DNA of 64,000 nucleotides from Branchiostoma floridae (taxonomy: Eukaryota > Chordata > Leptocardii > Amphioxiformes > Branchiostomatidae), in assembly GCF_000003815.2 (NCBI RefSeq), contig NC_049982.1, positions 22,217,936-22,281,935 of the forward strand, given 5' to 3'. Shown here in pieces: positions 52,301 through 61,496 of this stretch (position 1 is the stretch's first letter; every line of letters begins with the position of its first letter). A model generated the notes under the pieces. That model was not told where the DNA came from and did not search any database. It saw only the letters and a list, made by a program, of their open reading frames with translations. The position numbers and the translations under genes are program-made.

Positions 52301-55300
52301 TCAGACAGTTAGTGACAACAGACCATATCATACTGACCTGCCAGTAGTTGGGTCTACAAAAAACACATGGTCTTCTGGGTAGGATGCATCCACAGCAAGC
52401 TGGTACACGAATCATGCCGCATGCCCACACCATGTGAACATGCCATGGACGGTGGGATGACATAAGCATCATGCAGACTGTCCCTTCTGACACCACTGTT
52501 TGACATCATAGTCCAGACTCAACAAAGCTTGGCAGGTTTTTCAACATGACAAGGTCTATAGCATCATAATCAAATCACTGTCAAAAGTCTTGGTAATTAA
52601 CCTGGTTAAATGCAACGGCTGAAAATATTGACTGTGAAAGATTCCATAAAAAACAATCATTGTTGCCTGTTGCCTGAGTGCATGTCAAGTGCGATGTAAA
52701 CAAAAAATCAGAGTTCTGCATTCCAGGACAAGGAACCTGGATTAAAGACTAAAATGCAACCAAGATGTAAATTGTACGAATTTTAACACGACATGCTTTG
52801 ATTTGAGGTGTCTGTTTGCTGGATATGCATTTTGCAAGCAATGCAGTTCTCCACACATCCTGACCATCTGGAGAATCTAACAGGCACAGAGTGGCATCAG
52901 TACGTAGTTTACTGTTTACAGTAACAATATCAGCATGCAATGGAGGCATCTGTACTACAAGGGAACACCTGTTTGCACATGCCATATTCTAATAATCAGT
53001 GCCACACTGCAGTAAACAATGGACTGTTCCCTAGTACCCAATAAGTTAGCCACATATTGTCGTACATGTACATGTGACTGCTGTGATCTTTCATGATGAT
53101 AATGAGATGTGTTTCTTGCAAGGTTACGTCTACTTCACTTGATGGGTATATTGATTATCATCTGCTTAATGCGGATAAAATCCAATAGAACAAAATTTTG
53201 CAAGTTTGAAGAGAGACACGAGGAATGATAAACATATCATGACTGTCTAGAGGGAATCTCTTTGGGACATATCAGTAATATGATATGAATTTTTATTGTA
53301 TCTAATGTGATTGTATTTGTAATTGTATTTGGACTTTTTCATAAGAGCTGACTGTATGTGCAGTTGACGCACTTAATGCACCTGCAAAATACCCAAACAT
53401 GCACAAACTGTACACAATTCATGGCTAAGAATGCGTGTCCTTAAAGGGTCCCAGCATTTTGCGTAAATCTTCTGTTGACATGTTCATAGTAACAAAAATC
53501 AGCCCTTTTATAGGTCTCTGTCTAACATTGAGCATTTGGTCATGTGGATAATAGGTCCACCCTTGACTTTGGGACCTGCAGTTTATTATTACTGATTATT
53601 ATCACAATAAAAATGCTACATTTCATGGGTAAAAAAGACTAATTTTTTTCACCAAGTACCATAACAAAGACTGCTCCAAAAAGACAAGAAAAAGGTGAAT
53701 TTCTGAGATCTACTGAATGAAGTATCAGTAATGCACACTAGCACCTCTATAACACCTTTATTAGGTGGCTGTCATATGGTACCTGGTCAGAGTTTTAAGT
53801 TAAAGCAGTACTACACAGTTTGATGTTGACCNNNNNNNNNNNNNNNNNNNNNNNNNNNNNNNNNNNNNNNNNNNNNNNNNNNNNNNNNNNNNNNNNNNNN
53901 NNNNNNNNNNNNNNNNNNNNNNNNNNNNNNNAACAAGGTCATTAATGTTGTTTGACAACATAGCCACACCAATGATGATGATGATGAAGAGAACTCACCA
54001 TCCCTGGACGTGAAGCTGAGGGGAGTGTCGACGCCTTCTTCTGTGCTTCCAGGTACCCGCCGGGCGGGGCGTAGTTCGGTTGTCTTGGCGACATGTCTGC
54101 TGTAAAACCAAGTCTGCAGGTTAGCTTATTGGATGGTAACTCTTTTGGAAAGAAAAACATCACCCTCTTTGATTGCACTGGTTCTGGGACTTTCTAGAAT
54201 AAATTGAAAGGTTGTGGTGAAATACAGTGTAACATGGACAGCCAGACAGTGTCATTTTAGTTATTTCATCTAGCAGCACGAGAGAGGTTTTTGTGGTGTT
54301 TTTCGTGGAAAGGTAAAAAATTATAACACCTTAAAAAGTTTCATGATTCAGAGAATTGGATTTCTACGATAATCAGTAAAAGTCTAAGAACCAGAATTAG
54401 GAACAAAAATTACGAAACACGAAACTCAAGTCAGAAAATCAAACATAGTTTTTGTGTAGAACATTGAGACACATCTTAACCTTTTTGTGGGATAGCAAAA
54501 GCTAAAATTATCATTGGTGCAAGGTAGCCATGCAGTGCCATGCAGTGTCTTCTGAAAGGAAAACAAAATCTGAAAGTAAAAACAAAACTAAAAATACTAA
54601 TAATTGTATAATAGCAGAATTCAGGTGAGGGAATCAAAAAGTTTTAAAAGACTTAGTGGCAACTGTGGGTTAACTACAGAGAAGAGGAGATGGGAGATTG
54701 TTGTGGAAGAGGATTTTCAAACATACTGCCTAAAACAACCACAAACTTGGGGCTAGTTCCAGAAAATGGCCCTCGGAATAACTGCTTTACTGAGTTGCAG
54801 GAATTCTTTTCTGCTTCTGTAGATCCATTATAAGAAATGACAAGAGGGACTATATCATCCAGAGAGTAAACATTATTTGCCAAGAAATTTCCCAATGCTT
54901 ATCAAAATATATCAAAAGTTTGTATGTAACCATGTAGCCATTAGATATTATATAGTTTTGTGCAATGTTTAAATGTAAATTCTAGTCTTTTTGGGTTTGA
55001 ATTATTAACATTCCCCATAATGCCCATAGAGTCCATTCCAAGACACCATGCGGATGTTTGTTGCCATTGTTTAAAATTGATTTTAAAGTTTTGTAATTAT
55101 ATGTCTAGGACATTTGATACTTCAGAAATATTTTTAACACTGTTTCAACTTTATAAATATTTCCCTGGTCCTGTAAAACTTTGGAAATATTCATGGTGTG
55201 GAATTGGATACTTCTAATGGTTTCTAAATAATGATAACAGCATTCTACCATTATTTACCATTTTCTACCATTTTTTATAAATGGTTCGGTGGGCTGGGAA

Positions 55301-58300
55301 AATAGCAATTCACACATCCTTGCAAAATATGGTTGGGTGCCATGCAACAATGGCCCACCACAAAGGATCCACCAGTGCCCAGCAGTGAAATCTAAAAATA
55401 AACAGATGCAACAATAGGGCTTACTTTTATGGGGGCAATAAACTAATTTTACCATTTGGCCAGGCTTACCATTTTTTGTAAATATTTGTAAATGTGAAAT
55501 AATCACAGAGAGGTTTCACAATTATTCTAAATAAAGATATTTTTGTACAGTTACTTTCAAAATTTTTCTAAAATATTCAAAGAAATTCAAATAAATGAGT
55601 ATTTTCTTAGTCAATTTTTTGAAAATAATTGAATTATTGTGGCTCAGATATTGAGTTTTGTACAATGTTTAAATATAAATTCTAGACTTTTCGGGTTTGA
55701 GTACCATTCCCCATAATGCCTATATCAGATCACTGTATAACATATTTTGGTCACATTCTTATGTTTTGTAACGTCGCTTTGGACAGCTTAAGTTCACATT
55801 ACTTCCCCTCAGACCAAGAAGACCTTGTAATGTTGAGTTTGAAATTTAGTGAATCTCCACCTCCTCTATACAGCTATGTTACTGCTGGAAGGTTAGAGGT
55901 CATGGGGCTCAAGACACTTGTACAGACCTGCATGCTTCAACTGGAACTTTTGTACCTACAGAATGTTCCTGTTGGTTTTATCTTAAAATTGGTCAAATAA
56001 CAGGGGCATCATTTTGTCCAAAATTGTGTATTCTTTTCATTTTAGTTCAAAATACATTCACATAAATCTTATCAAGCCAAAGTCCTTTGAAATATCCTTT
56101 GGCTAATTGGGTAGCACTGGCCATACAATGTGAATTACCAAATTGATAAATCAGATCCATAATTCAAATAGCAGGTGGTATGTTTCAGGTCCCTCGAGCC
56201 TGGACCATGTGAGAAAAGTGTCTGTGTGCAGTGTGGTGTAGCGGGACGTACCATTCTCCTCCATGGGGGACACATAGGTCCTGGAGGGCGCTGGACCCAG
56301 CAGGGGTAAAGAAGAGAGCACACACAGACAAGTTAGTAAGTTGTAGTGTGGGACAGATGGGGACACAGGGGCTGCCAGCCTGCCATGCGGCTCTAGTTTG
56401 CTCTGCTGGTAGATTCTTTGTGCAGTGATTAAAAAGCAATTCTGTAATTTTGTTTGTTTGATTGATTATCTTGCTAATTAATGTAAAAGACCTTGCTCCT
56501 GACGATTCAGACTGGCTGGCAGATAGCCCCCTGTAGAAATTGTATGTCATCATAAAATACATTGTAAGTGAAGTTTCATTCTTGAGTGTGAAATCCCCCG
56601 TAGCCATGCAGTATCTAATTCAGTATACACACAAACTAAGGAAAAGATTATGTGTACAAAAGTAACATTCTGTACAATGATAAGTCTACACAGGACATGA
56701 ATACTTGGTCTGGTAGAATTGTTATATTGGAATCTGTCCTCATGTTCCCTTCAAACATGGACACCAACATTGTTCACAGCTCTCTTAGTAATACTGACTA
56801 CTTTGGATGATCTTGAGATAACTACACTACATGGACACATCAGTAACAAAATGAAACATGAAGGAGAGATGTTTCCTGTAATATTTCCTACTCACAAGCG
56901 TCCACGGGGGAGTCGTATCTTGGTTTGAACGGTGGTTCGTGGTCGGCGGCCGGGACTCGAGAAGCGCTGCGCGGGTCCATGTCTCCGATGTCTGCAGGTT
57001 TCATGTCTTTCAGGATCATCTTGCCGAGCCCAGACTGACACTCTTCCACAACCTTCTTGTGTTCCTGCTCACGGCGCCGATCAAGGTCTTCCAGCGGGGA
57101 AGTGGAGCGTCTTAGTCGCCCTGGAGATGGTGGGGGTGATCATGATGGGTGTTAGTGAGGAAAACTCGATGTCAACACACCTGAAGTGACAACTTATAGT
57201 TTTCTATTTCATCTGATGTGAACTTACATCACTCAGTGTGAAAGCAACTTGGATACAGTCAGCACCACACGTTTCACAGATAGAAAGAGAAAGAGAGGCT
57301 ACAAATTGTAGGGAATAAATAATTTCTATAAGAACATTTTGCTATCCAAATGAAAGCTCATCTGCTTTGGCAGAATCTATAGCTGTTAAGATTCAACTTG
57401 TTCCAATATATCATACATCTGAAGAAGGTCGACCAAAAATTTATGTGTTGGAACAAAGTTTAAACTTTACAGCTAAAGAACATTTTGCTCTTTTAAACGT
57501 TTTGCTAATGCTCTCATCAACTTGCTACTCTTTCTCTCCCTTCCATCACTACTTGAAGCAAACATCTCCCTGACACCACCCCTATGCCACAGTCGGGTGC
57601 AGGGATGCAAACATTAGGTGATGATGATGAGAAGTTGCTGCAGAGTTAGAGGGTGAACTTGTTACTGAAGACTTGCAGTCTACTCTCCGTAAGCTGCATG
57701 CAGAGCCTGGGAAAAAAACTCAACTGTCAGATCAAACAACACGTCCATGTGCAGCAGTTCACTTAGTGACAAACGGTGAGCTCATACTGGAAGAACAAGG
57801 CATTCTGGTAGTGAGACAAAAGTCCCATGCATGTAGCCCTTTGCTCGCAGCCTTTAGAGCTAGTGTAGCTGCCACTCCAGGGTGGGACCTGTGCTGCTCC
57901 CACCCCGGGTCTTACCGTAGTAGAAGTCGGCGTGTGGCGCAGGCCAATCATCCTTCTCCACAGGTAACAGGTCTTCTGGGGTCTTAGGTCGGGCAGCCGG
58001 TGTTCGCTGCATTTTTATTACATCTACACGGCCTACTGACTTGCCTGAAACCATGGCAACCATAGTAATGGGTGTTTGGCCTGCTCTGAATTTAACTCTG
58101 GTGTTACTCTTACTACATCATGGTTGATGACGAAGGTAGGTCGGTTTACATGTATCTATGTCTGCATGTTTTGCATCTACATTATCTAGGTGCTGAAGAT
58201 CTCTTAATACCCAGAACAGGCTGCACCCACATACAGAAATATGGTAGTCATAGTTACATGTCTGGGAAACTGGGAAAACACAGAAGAGGCCAAACAACAG

Positions 58301-61175
58301 TGAAGCAATACAAGAAAGAAAACCCTAGACAGTGTTGGCTCTAACTGGCTAATATTTTCTTGAGAGACACACATAATAAAGAAGAGGTAGCAGAAATCCA
58401 CATTGAAAGATCGAGGTTCTACTACTCTACTTGACCCTGCAGGATGACCTTACCAACACTTGTTGATGGTGAATAGACAGAACCCAGTGTCTTCCTTCCC
58501 ATGGAATAGGAATTTTCATACTCAGAATCCTCTGGGCCCGTGGCGGATGGGAAACGTTGTTGCTTTATAACATTTTTTAGGAAAATGTCTGAAAAAATGA
58601 GCTATGGCTGTAAGGTGCTGGGACATGGCAGAGACAACAAGGGACAGATAGACAGGGATAGAAGTCAACATGTCACAAACACACAACTGTTGAAAGGAAA
58701 ACAAAAGAGAAATCATGAAAACAGAAGTGAAATATGGAGTGAGAGGGTGCGATCAATGAGAAAAAAAATAAAACTGAAAAGTGAAAAAAAGAGCAGAATG
58801 GAATGGCTATCAAAATTTTGTCTAAAAGCTGCTACATCTACAAAGCTTTTACTATGCAGAATACAGATAGAATGTAGATTTGAGATGGATGTGAAGCTGC
58901 ACTGCTAACTGGCTCCAACCTGAGGTATTGCCAAAAACATACTTAATCTCAGCACTTTACAACCAAAGCTTCACAGATCAAGAGAGTATGCACATGTCAG
59001 GGTAGAGATTAGGGTCTGCTGGTAGAGATCCGAATAGTCTGTAAATCTTAAGATATCTGCTTAAAGATACTTTTCAACTTCGATTAATGTTACTGTTTAT
59101 TTGAAACTTAAGATTTCTAAATGGGACACCACCCTAATACATTCCTGGCATCCTCCTCATTGGAATCTCTACCAGTGGAATCAGTGATTCAAGGATTCAA
59201 TTACTGCACTCTCTACCCTGACATATGTAAGGGAATAGAGACAGAGGAAAGCCACATGTACATAGTACATGTACTACACAGTACACAGTATATCTGGAGG
59301 GATTTATCCACATGTACACAGTACATGATTGTACATGGTACATGTGGAAGGATTTATCCACATGTACACAGTACATCCTACCTTCTTCATCTTCAGCCTC
59401 CTGTGGAGGCCAGAAAACATCATCTGTCTCTGTGGGACTCTTACCCGAAGGAAACCTCTGCAGACTGGCTATAAACCCCTGACTCAAGGGGGCTGGAACA
59501 ACACTGGGGCATGAGAACACTGCAGCCAACCTCTCAACTACTCAGGCTTGGGGTTAGACACAGGTTTAGACAGATGAAACCTAATCTCAACCACCTTTTT
59601 ATCATGTATGTTATAGGTTGTAATTTCACACTGTTGAGATGTTGGTGTCACAGCATGCTTTGGAGATGAGAATAAAAAGTCGAAGATATTGCATTTCTGA
59701 AGAATGGTAAATGGAATAAATTTTAAGCGATTTTCATTTGATATTATGGCATTATTAAAGGCAAAGCAAGGTTTGGTTTCATTTTCATTTTAATATGTTA
59801 GACAACAAAGAGCTAAGTGTTGAATCTACAGATCATTTAGCTTGAAGACTTTCATTCATTTCAGTTTTCTCCTGAACAGAGCAGGTAGAGACCCTCTGCA
59901 GAGCTAGGTTATGGCTGGATGCAGTGTTCTCATGGGAATAACACAGTGACAATGCCTGCTACATAAGTCCCTTTACTCCACACACAAAGGTAACGTTACA
60001 TACATCTTTAAGATGCTAAGACTGCTTCAACATAACACAGACCACTAGGCCAGCTGTCAATGTCATATCAATCATGTTGAAAACGTAATTTTGACAAGTA
60101 CAACCGAAACTGCACTTCACTGACGTAACTGCAGTTAATCATCAACAAATAACAGTCAAACAAAGAATTATATTTGGATTTTGTAATACAATGCTTTTGG
60201 TGCTGTTAGGTTTCTGCTTCTGGTGTGAGAAAAGGGGACTTTCTGCTGGCAAGGTCAGATTCCTACCTGGCTCATACGGCACAGGACTACTGAGCCATGG
60301 AGAGGAGGCTTCTCTGAATGGAGAGGTCGGAGGTGAACAGCTGTCCCCCCTGCTGCCTACACTGGGAGACCCCGCAGGCATTCTCATGCTCCTGATAATA
60401 TCCTCACGACTAACCTCCGTGCTACGAGCCTTCACCGCTATGACAGCGAAAATGGTGAACGGATTCAGCAAACAGTGTCATCTGTCCCTGGTAGCTTTCC
60501 TCTCAGTTTTAATCATACATGTCAAGTTCATAGCATTCTCTGTACTTTTGACGCTGAGAAGTAAACAAAATATCTACAACAAAAGTTGCAACAAAATTGT
60601 AGAATTTTACTAGATACTACCTTGTAATAAGAAACTAAGAAGGATTGATTTGGGTCAAACTTGTCTCCGTGACGTCACAGTATCACTTGGTAGCAGCAAT
60701 CAGCAGAGAGTTCATTTCCACAAGAAGTGCTGAAACTGGCTTTGAGGTACAAACATGTAGATATACAGTCAAAACTGCCCAAGAAGACCAGTCTGGGGAC
60801 TGATACAATCAGGTATATGGACAGGACTCTTCATGCTTGTGTTGATGGTAAGAACAATCTCAGCTATGGTCACAATGGCCAGGTGGTCCTCTGGGTGGTA
60901 CAGGTTTGACTGTATATAGATTTTTTACTACATCTTTCCTGTTGCAAAAGGGACATTAAAAAAGACACTATCACATTGTGTACTGGTACATGTTATGTAT
61001 GATCGTTTACCCCACTGTGTATTACCTGTGGCAGCAGGAGAGGGAGGTCCTGGCCAATCGTCTCGCTCGATTCTGGATGGGAAGTCTGGTTGAGGGCGGA
61101 ACCCGCTGGGGTAGCGAGTTGCCTGGACGATGTCGTCATCGAGCTTGGCCGTCTTCTTCTTATCCTCGCTTTCAT
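43229..61175 (-). CDS. ABLIM: Actin-binding LIM protein (ABLIM/UNC-115/dematin family), C-terminal half, 14 exons
   Basis: ABLIM proteins bind F-actin through a C-terminal villin headpiece and link it to partners through N-terminal LIM domains; UNC-115 acts in axon guidance and lamellipodia. That is family knowledge. The joined exons are 61026-61175, 60267-60437, 59382-59492, 58454-58531, 57916-58044, 56896-57120, 56252-56290, 53999-54096, 50518-50556, 46447-46507, 45600-45625, 45061-45102, 43606-43677 and 43229-43342, minus strand. Every junction keeps frame and uses GT-AG, giving 451 codons plus a stop. Order: WPxP-containing linker modules, a charged segment with QSGLGKMILKDMKP and PRYDSP (the family's conserved SGLGxxILK and RYDSP blocks), a Ser/Pro linker, SLPDM, IYPVVELL..NYKLPPDVDRSKLE, then the headpiece ending AHLF. 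The LIM domains are not visible here. Dematin lacks LIM domains, but the DII...WPGP and RYDSP blocks point to ABLIM. Confidence 0.9.
43390..43520. mobile_element. CGCGAA/TTCGCGG inverted-repeat element in the last ABLIM intron
   Basis: 43390-43412 and 43433-43454 are imperfect inverted copies (CGCG.GTGGTTTTA...GCGG against CCGCGAGCTTAAAACCACCGCG). A third partial copy, ACCGCGAACTTAAAA, lies at 43498 onward. Its CpG content contrasts with the AT-rich intron. It looks like a dispersed non-autonomous repeat; I recall similar sequences in lancelet genomes but cannot check. Confidence 0.65.
43606..43677 (-). CDS. ABLIM: ABLIM exon: IYP block leading into the headpiece
   Basis: 72 nt, phase 0-0, TTGCAG acceptor, GTGAGA donor. 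It encodes IYPVVELLTTNYK and LPPDVDRSKLE, the first half of the villin headpiece. It aligns with the IxPYExLxxTN and LPxxVDRxxLE blocks of ABLIM and dematin. Confidence 0.95.
44467..44561. repeat. Inverted repeat with perfect 16-bp arms
   Basis: CAGACCTGTCTTCCCT at 44467-44482 and its exact complement at 44546-44561, with a loop of 63 bp. It lies within the ABLIM intron between 43678 and 45060. Probably a small foldback element. Confidence 0.7.
45061..45102 (-). CDS. ABLIM: ABLIM exon RSKGQSLPDMGPPK
   Basis: 42 nt, phase 0-0, CTGCAG acceptor, GTGAGC donor. It encodes RSKGQSLPDMGPPK. A SLPDM/SLP motif before the IYP block is usual in ABLIM and dematin and is a likely phosphosite region. Confidence 0.85.
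45230..45350. repeat. Short local direct duplications
   Basis: GATGT(C/T)AGCACTTTCACTCA occurs at about 45193 and 45250, and the motif ATTACATCATATTGCAT is doubled at 45311-45350. These are small tandem or near-tandem duplications in an ABLIM intron. Confidence 0.55.
45600..45625 (-). CDS. ABLIM: ABLIM micro-exon ESSLDRSSA
   Basis: 26 nt, phase 1 to 0, GCTACAG acceptor, GTAAGT donor. With one base from the previous exon it gives ESSLDRSSA, which runs into RSKGQSLPDM in the next exon, a Ser/Arg-rich stretch typical of the family just before the headpiece linker. Confidence 0.75.
46011..46058. repeat. Hairpin, CTTCATCCTCTC arms
   Basis: 46011-46030 and 46041-46058 are inverted copies (CTTCATCCTCTCTGACACAA against TTGTGTGAGAGGATGAAG, a two-base indel) with a 10-base loop. 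A TAGCCTG-type terminus lies 35 bp to the left, so this may be part of a decayed TAGCCTGG element. Confidence 0.6.
46147..46317. mobile_element. Foldback element, about 171 bp
   Basis: Perfect 10-bp terminal arms CTGCTAAACC (46147-46156) and GGTTTAGCAG (46308-46317). Inner arms AATCAGAG near 46207 and CTCTGATT near 46250 continue the fold. Non-coding, inside an ABLIM intron. Confidence 0.6.
46447..46507 (-). CDS. ABLIM: ABLIM exon GLSGPYWDNEAPG
   Basis: 61 nt, phase 0 to 1, TTTTTCAG acceptor, GTAGGG donor. It encodes GLSGPYWDNEAPGALHSKSS. Its length is not a multiple of three, but together with the following 26-nt exon it makes 87 nt, so the two should be included or skipped together. Confidence 0.72.
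48122..48228. mobile_element. Foldback (MITE-like) element with TTAGCCTG termini, 107 bp
   Basis: Perfect termini TTAGCCTG (48122-48129) and CAGGCTAA (48221-48228). Longer inner arms include CTACCGGGGCTCC against GGAGCCCCGGTAG and ACACTCGCT against AGCGAGTGT. Almost the whole element pairs with itself around a short loop near 48170-48183. Confidence 0.85.
49385..49434. repeat. Short foldback, CCTGGAATCCTG arms
   Basis: 49385-49396 and 49423-49434 are inverted copies at 11 of 12 positions. With the flanking TTAG the left end reads TTAGCCTGGAATCC, like the ends of the elements at 1928 and 48122. Confidence 0.5.
50518..50556 (-). CDS. ABLIM: ABLIM micro-exon GAMPGDQNDPEPM
   Basis: 39 nt, phase 0-0, TGTTTCAG acceptor, GTAGGA donor. 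It encodes GAMPGDQNDPEPM. The support is frame consistency with both neighbours and good splice sites. The sequence itself is not a recognised block, and it may be optional. Confidence 0.65.
50791..50814. repeat. Perfect 9-bp hairpin
   Basis: CAAGGAGCT and AGCTCCTTG flank a six-base loop TTTATC. TATAAT occurs just outside both arms in the same orientation. Probably the core of a dispersed repeat in the intron. Confidence 0.5.
51959..52033. repeat. Foldback, GTTTCAGATA arms
   Basis: Outer perfect arms GTTTCAGATA (51959-51968) and TATCTGAAAC (52024-52033) with inner arms ATCTTTTG and CAAAAGAT. It lies inside the minus-strand open frame 51879-52169, which argues against that frame being a conserved gene. 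Confidence 0.65.
53832..53931. other. Assembly gap (100 N)
   Basis: Run of exactly 100 N, a placeholder of unknown true length, inside the ABLIM intron between the exons at 53999-54096 and 50518-50556. Confidence 0.99.
53999..54096 (-). CDS. ABLIM: ABLIM exon with a NAGNAG acceptor
   Basis: 98 nt, phase 1 to 0, GTGAGT donor. It encodes DMSPRQPNYAPPGGYLEAQK then KASTLPSASRPGM. The acceptor is a tandem TTTTACAG-CAG, so splicing can include or omit one Ala-preserving codon. An N gap lies 67 bp on the lower-coordinate side, inside the next intron. Confidence 0.85.
56252..56290 (-). CDS. ABLIM: ABLIM micro-exon SPSRTYVSPMEENG
   Basis: 39 nt, phase 1-1, GGGTCCAG acceptor, GTACGT donor. It joins in frame to both neighbours and encodes PSRTYVSPMEEN. 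At 13 codons it is a good candidate for an optional exon. No domain is recognised. Confidence 0.8.
56896..57120 (-). CDS. ABLIM: ABLIM exon with charged SGLGKMILK and RYDSP blocks
   Basis: 225 nt, phase 1-1, CTCCAG acceptor, GTGAGT donor. It starts with RLRRSTSPLEDLDRRREQEH, an Arg/Glu-rich probably helical stretch, then EECQSGLGKMILKDMKPADI and, near the end, KPRYDSPVDA. SGLGxxILK and RYDSP are conserved landmarks of ABLIM and dematin between the linker and the headpiece. This is the exon that first identified the family. It is GC-richer and CpG-richer than the introns around it. Confidence 0.92.
57916..58044 (-). CDS. ABLIM: ABLIM linker exon E, third WPxP module
   Basis: 129 nt, phase 1-1, GGTTTCAG acceptor, GTAAGA donor. 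It encodes VDVIKMQRTPAARPKTPEDL and KDDWPAPHADFYY. This is the fullest copy of the D-I/V-I-x-x-x-R-x-P-A...D-D-W-P-x-P module along with exon A, and it sits just before the exon with the SGLGKMILK block, the position I recall for the single vertebrate copy. Confidence 0.88.
58454..58531 (-). CDS. ABLIM: ABLIM linker exon D
   Basis: 78 nt, phase 1-1, GGGCCCAG acceptor, GTAAGG donor. It encodes EDSEYENSYSMGRKTLGSVY then SPSTSV. It is Ser/Tyr rich without a recognised domain. The frame connects exon C (ending E-E) to exon E (starting G-K-S). A nearer AG 9 bases into the exon would also keep frame, so the exact acceptor is slightly uncertain. Confidence 0.84.
59301..59376. repeat. 26-nt identical direct repeat beside an ABLIM splice donor
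   Basis: GATTTATCCACATGTACACA + GTACAT occurs at 59301-59326 and 59351-59376, 50 bp apart, amid many ACATGTAC and GTACATGT palindromes from 59255. The second copy abuts the donor of exon C (GTAGGATGTAC on the minus strand). Confidence 0.8.
59382..59492 (-). CDS. ABLIM: ABLIM linker exon C, second WP module
   Basis: 111 nt, phase 1-1, with a TTGTTCCAG acceptor (the alternative CCCCAG 11 bases upstream would break the frame) and a GTAGGATG donor. It encodes FIASLQRFPSGKSP and DDVFWPPQEAEDEE. RFPSG followed by DD..WPP repeats the order seen in exon A (RYPSG then DDWPGPP). A 26-nt direct repeat overlaps the intron just past the donor. Confidence 0.86.
60267..60437 (-). CDS. ABLIM: ABLIM linker exon B, DII half-module plus Ser/Pro-rich segment
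   Basis: 171 nt, phase 1-1, GTCATAG acceptor, GTAGGA donor. It encodes VSREDIIRSMRMPAGSPS, which resembles the start of the WPxP module, but the DDWPxP end is replaced by a Ser/Pro-rich stretch (SPPTSPFREASSPWLSSP). It looks like a partial or diverged copy of the module in exons A, C and E. Ser-Pro sites suggest proline-directed phosphorylation, which is an inference. Confidence 0.87.
61026..61175 (-). CDS. ABLIM: ABLIM linker exon A, first WPGP module
   Basis: 150 nt, phase 1-1. It needs one base (G) from the previous exon, which gives DESEDKKKTAKLDDDIVQ, then RYPSGFRPQPDF and RDDWPGPPSP. The acceptor is TTGTAAAG and the donor GTAATAC. The DDWPGPPS block resembles the single DHWPGPPS-like block I recall from vertebrate ABLIM. 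The more obvious open frame starting at the ATG at the exon's 5' edge is a shadow; the phase-1 frame joins the neighbours. Confidence 0.88.
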
Positions 61176-61496
61176 CTTTACAACAGAAAAGCAGTTAGAG
61201 GAGATTAATGTTTCTGTAAAAACTATAATACATAACACATTCCCTTGTCTCAGGTTTGTTCTCTCACACCTAGATGCAACTATGACATTACTCTATGCAC
61301 ATGTATTAGGGGACACTATTCTAGTATCATTACTGTACTTATTCTATCTTTTAAAAAAAAGTCCAAGGATCAAGGGACAGGGTAGTGAAAAACTCAACAT
61401 ATATGGAGGGCAACCTGTCTTGCTACAAACACTCTTGTGAGCAAGGCATACATGTATATTATGTAGTTCCTGATTGTTCTTATTTGTATTGTGCTG

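Larger units (their letters stand above)
50557..53998. other. ABLIM intron, 3.4 kb including an N gap
   Basis: No exon of ABLIM is recognised. It contains a perfect 9-bp hairpin at 50791-50814, a foldback at 51959-52033 and two minus-strand open frames (51879-52169 and 52749-52985) without domain matches. Confidence 0.45.

Noticed and set aside
52338-52400. WW-domain-like string DHVFFVDPTTG followed by a GTCAGT donor
   Set aside because: No upstream LPxGWE half, a stop shortly before it, a poor acceptor, and no place in the ABLIM frame.
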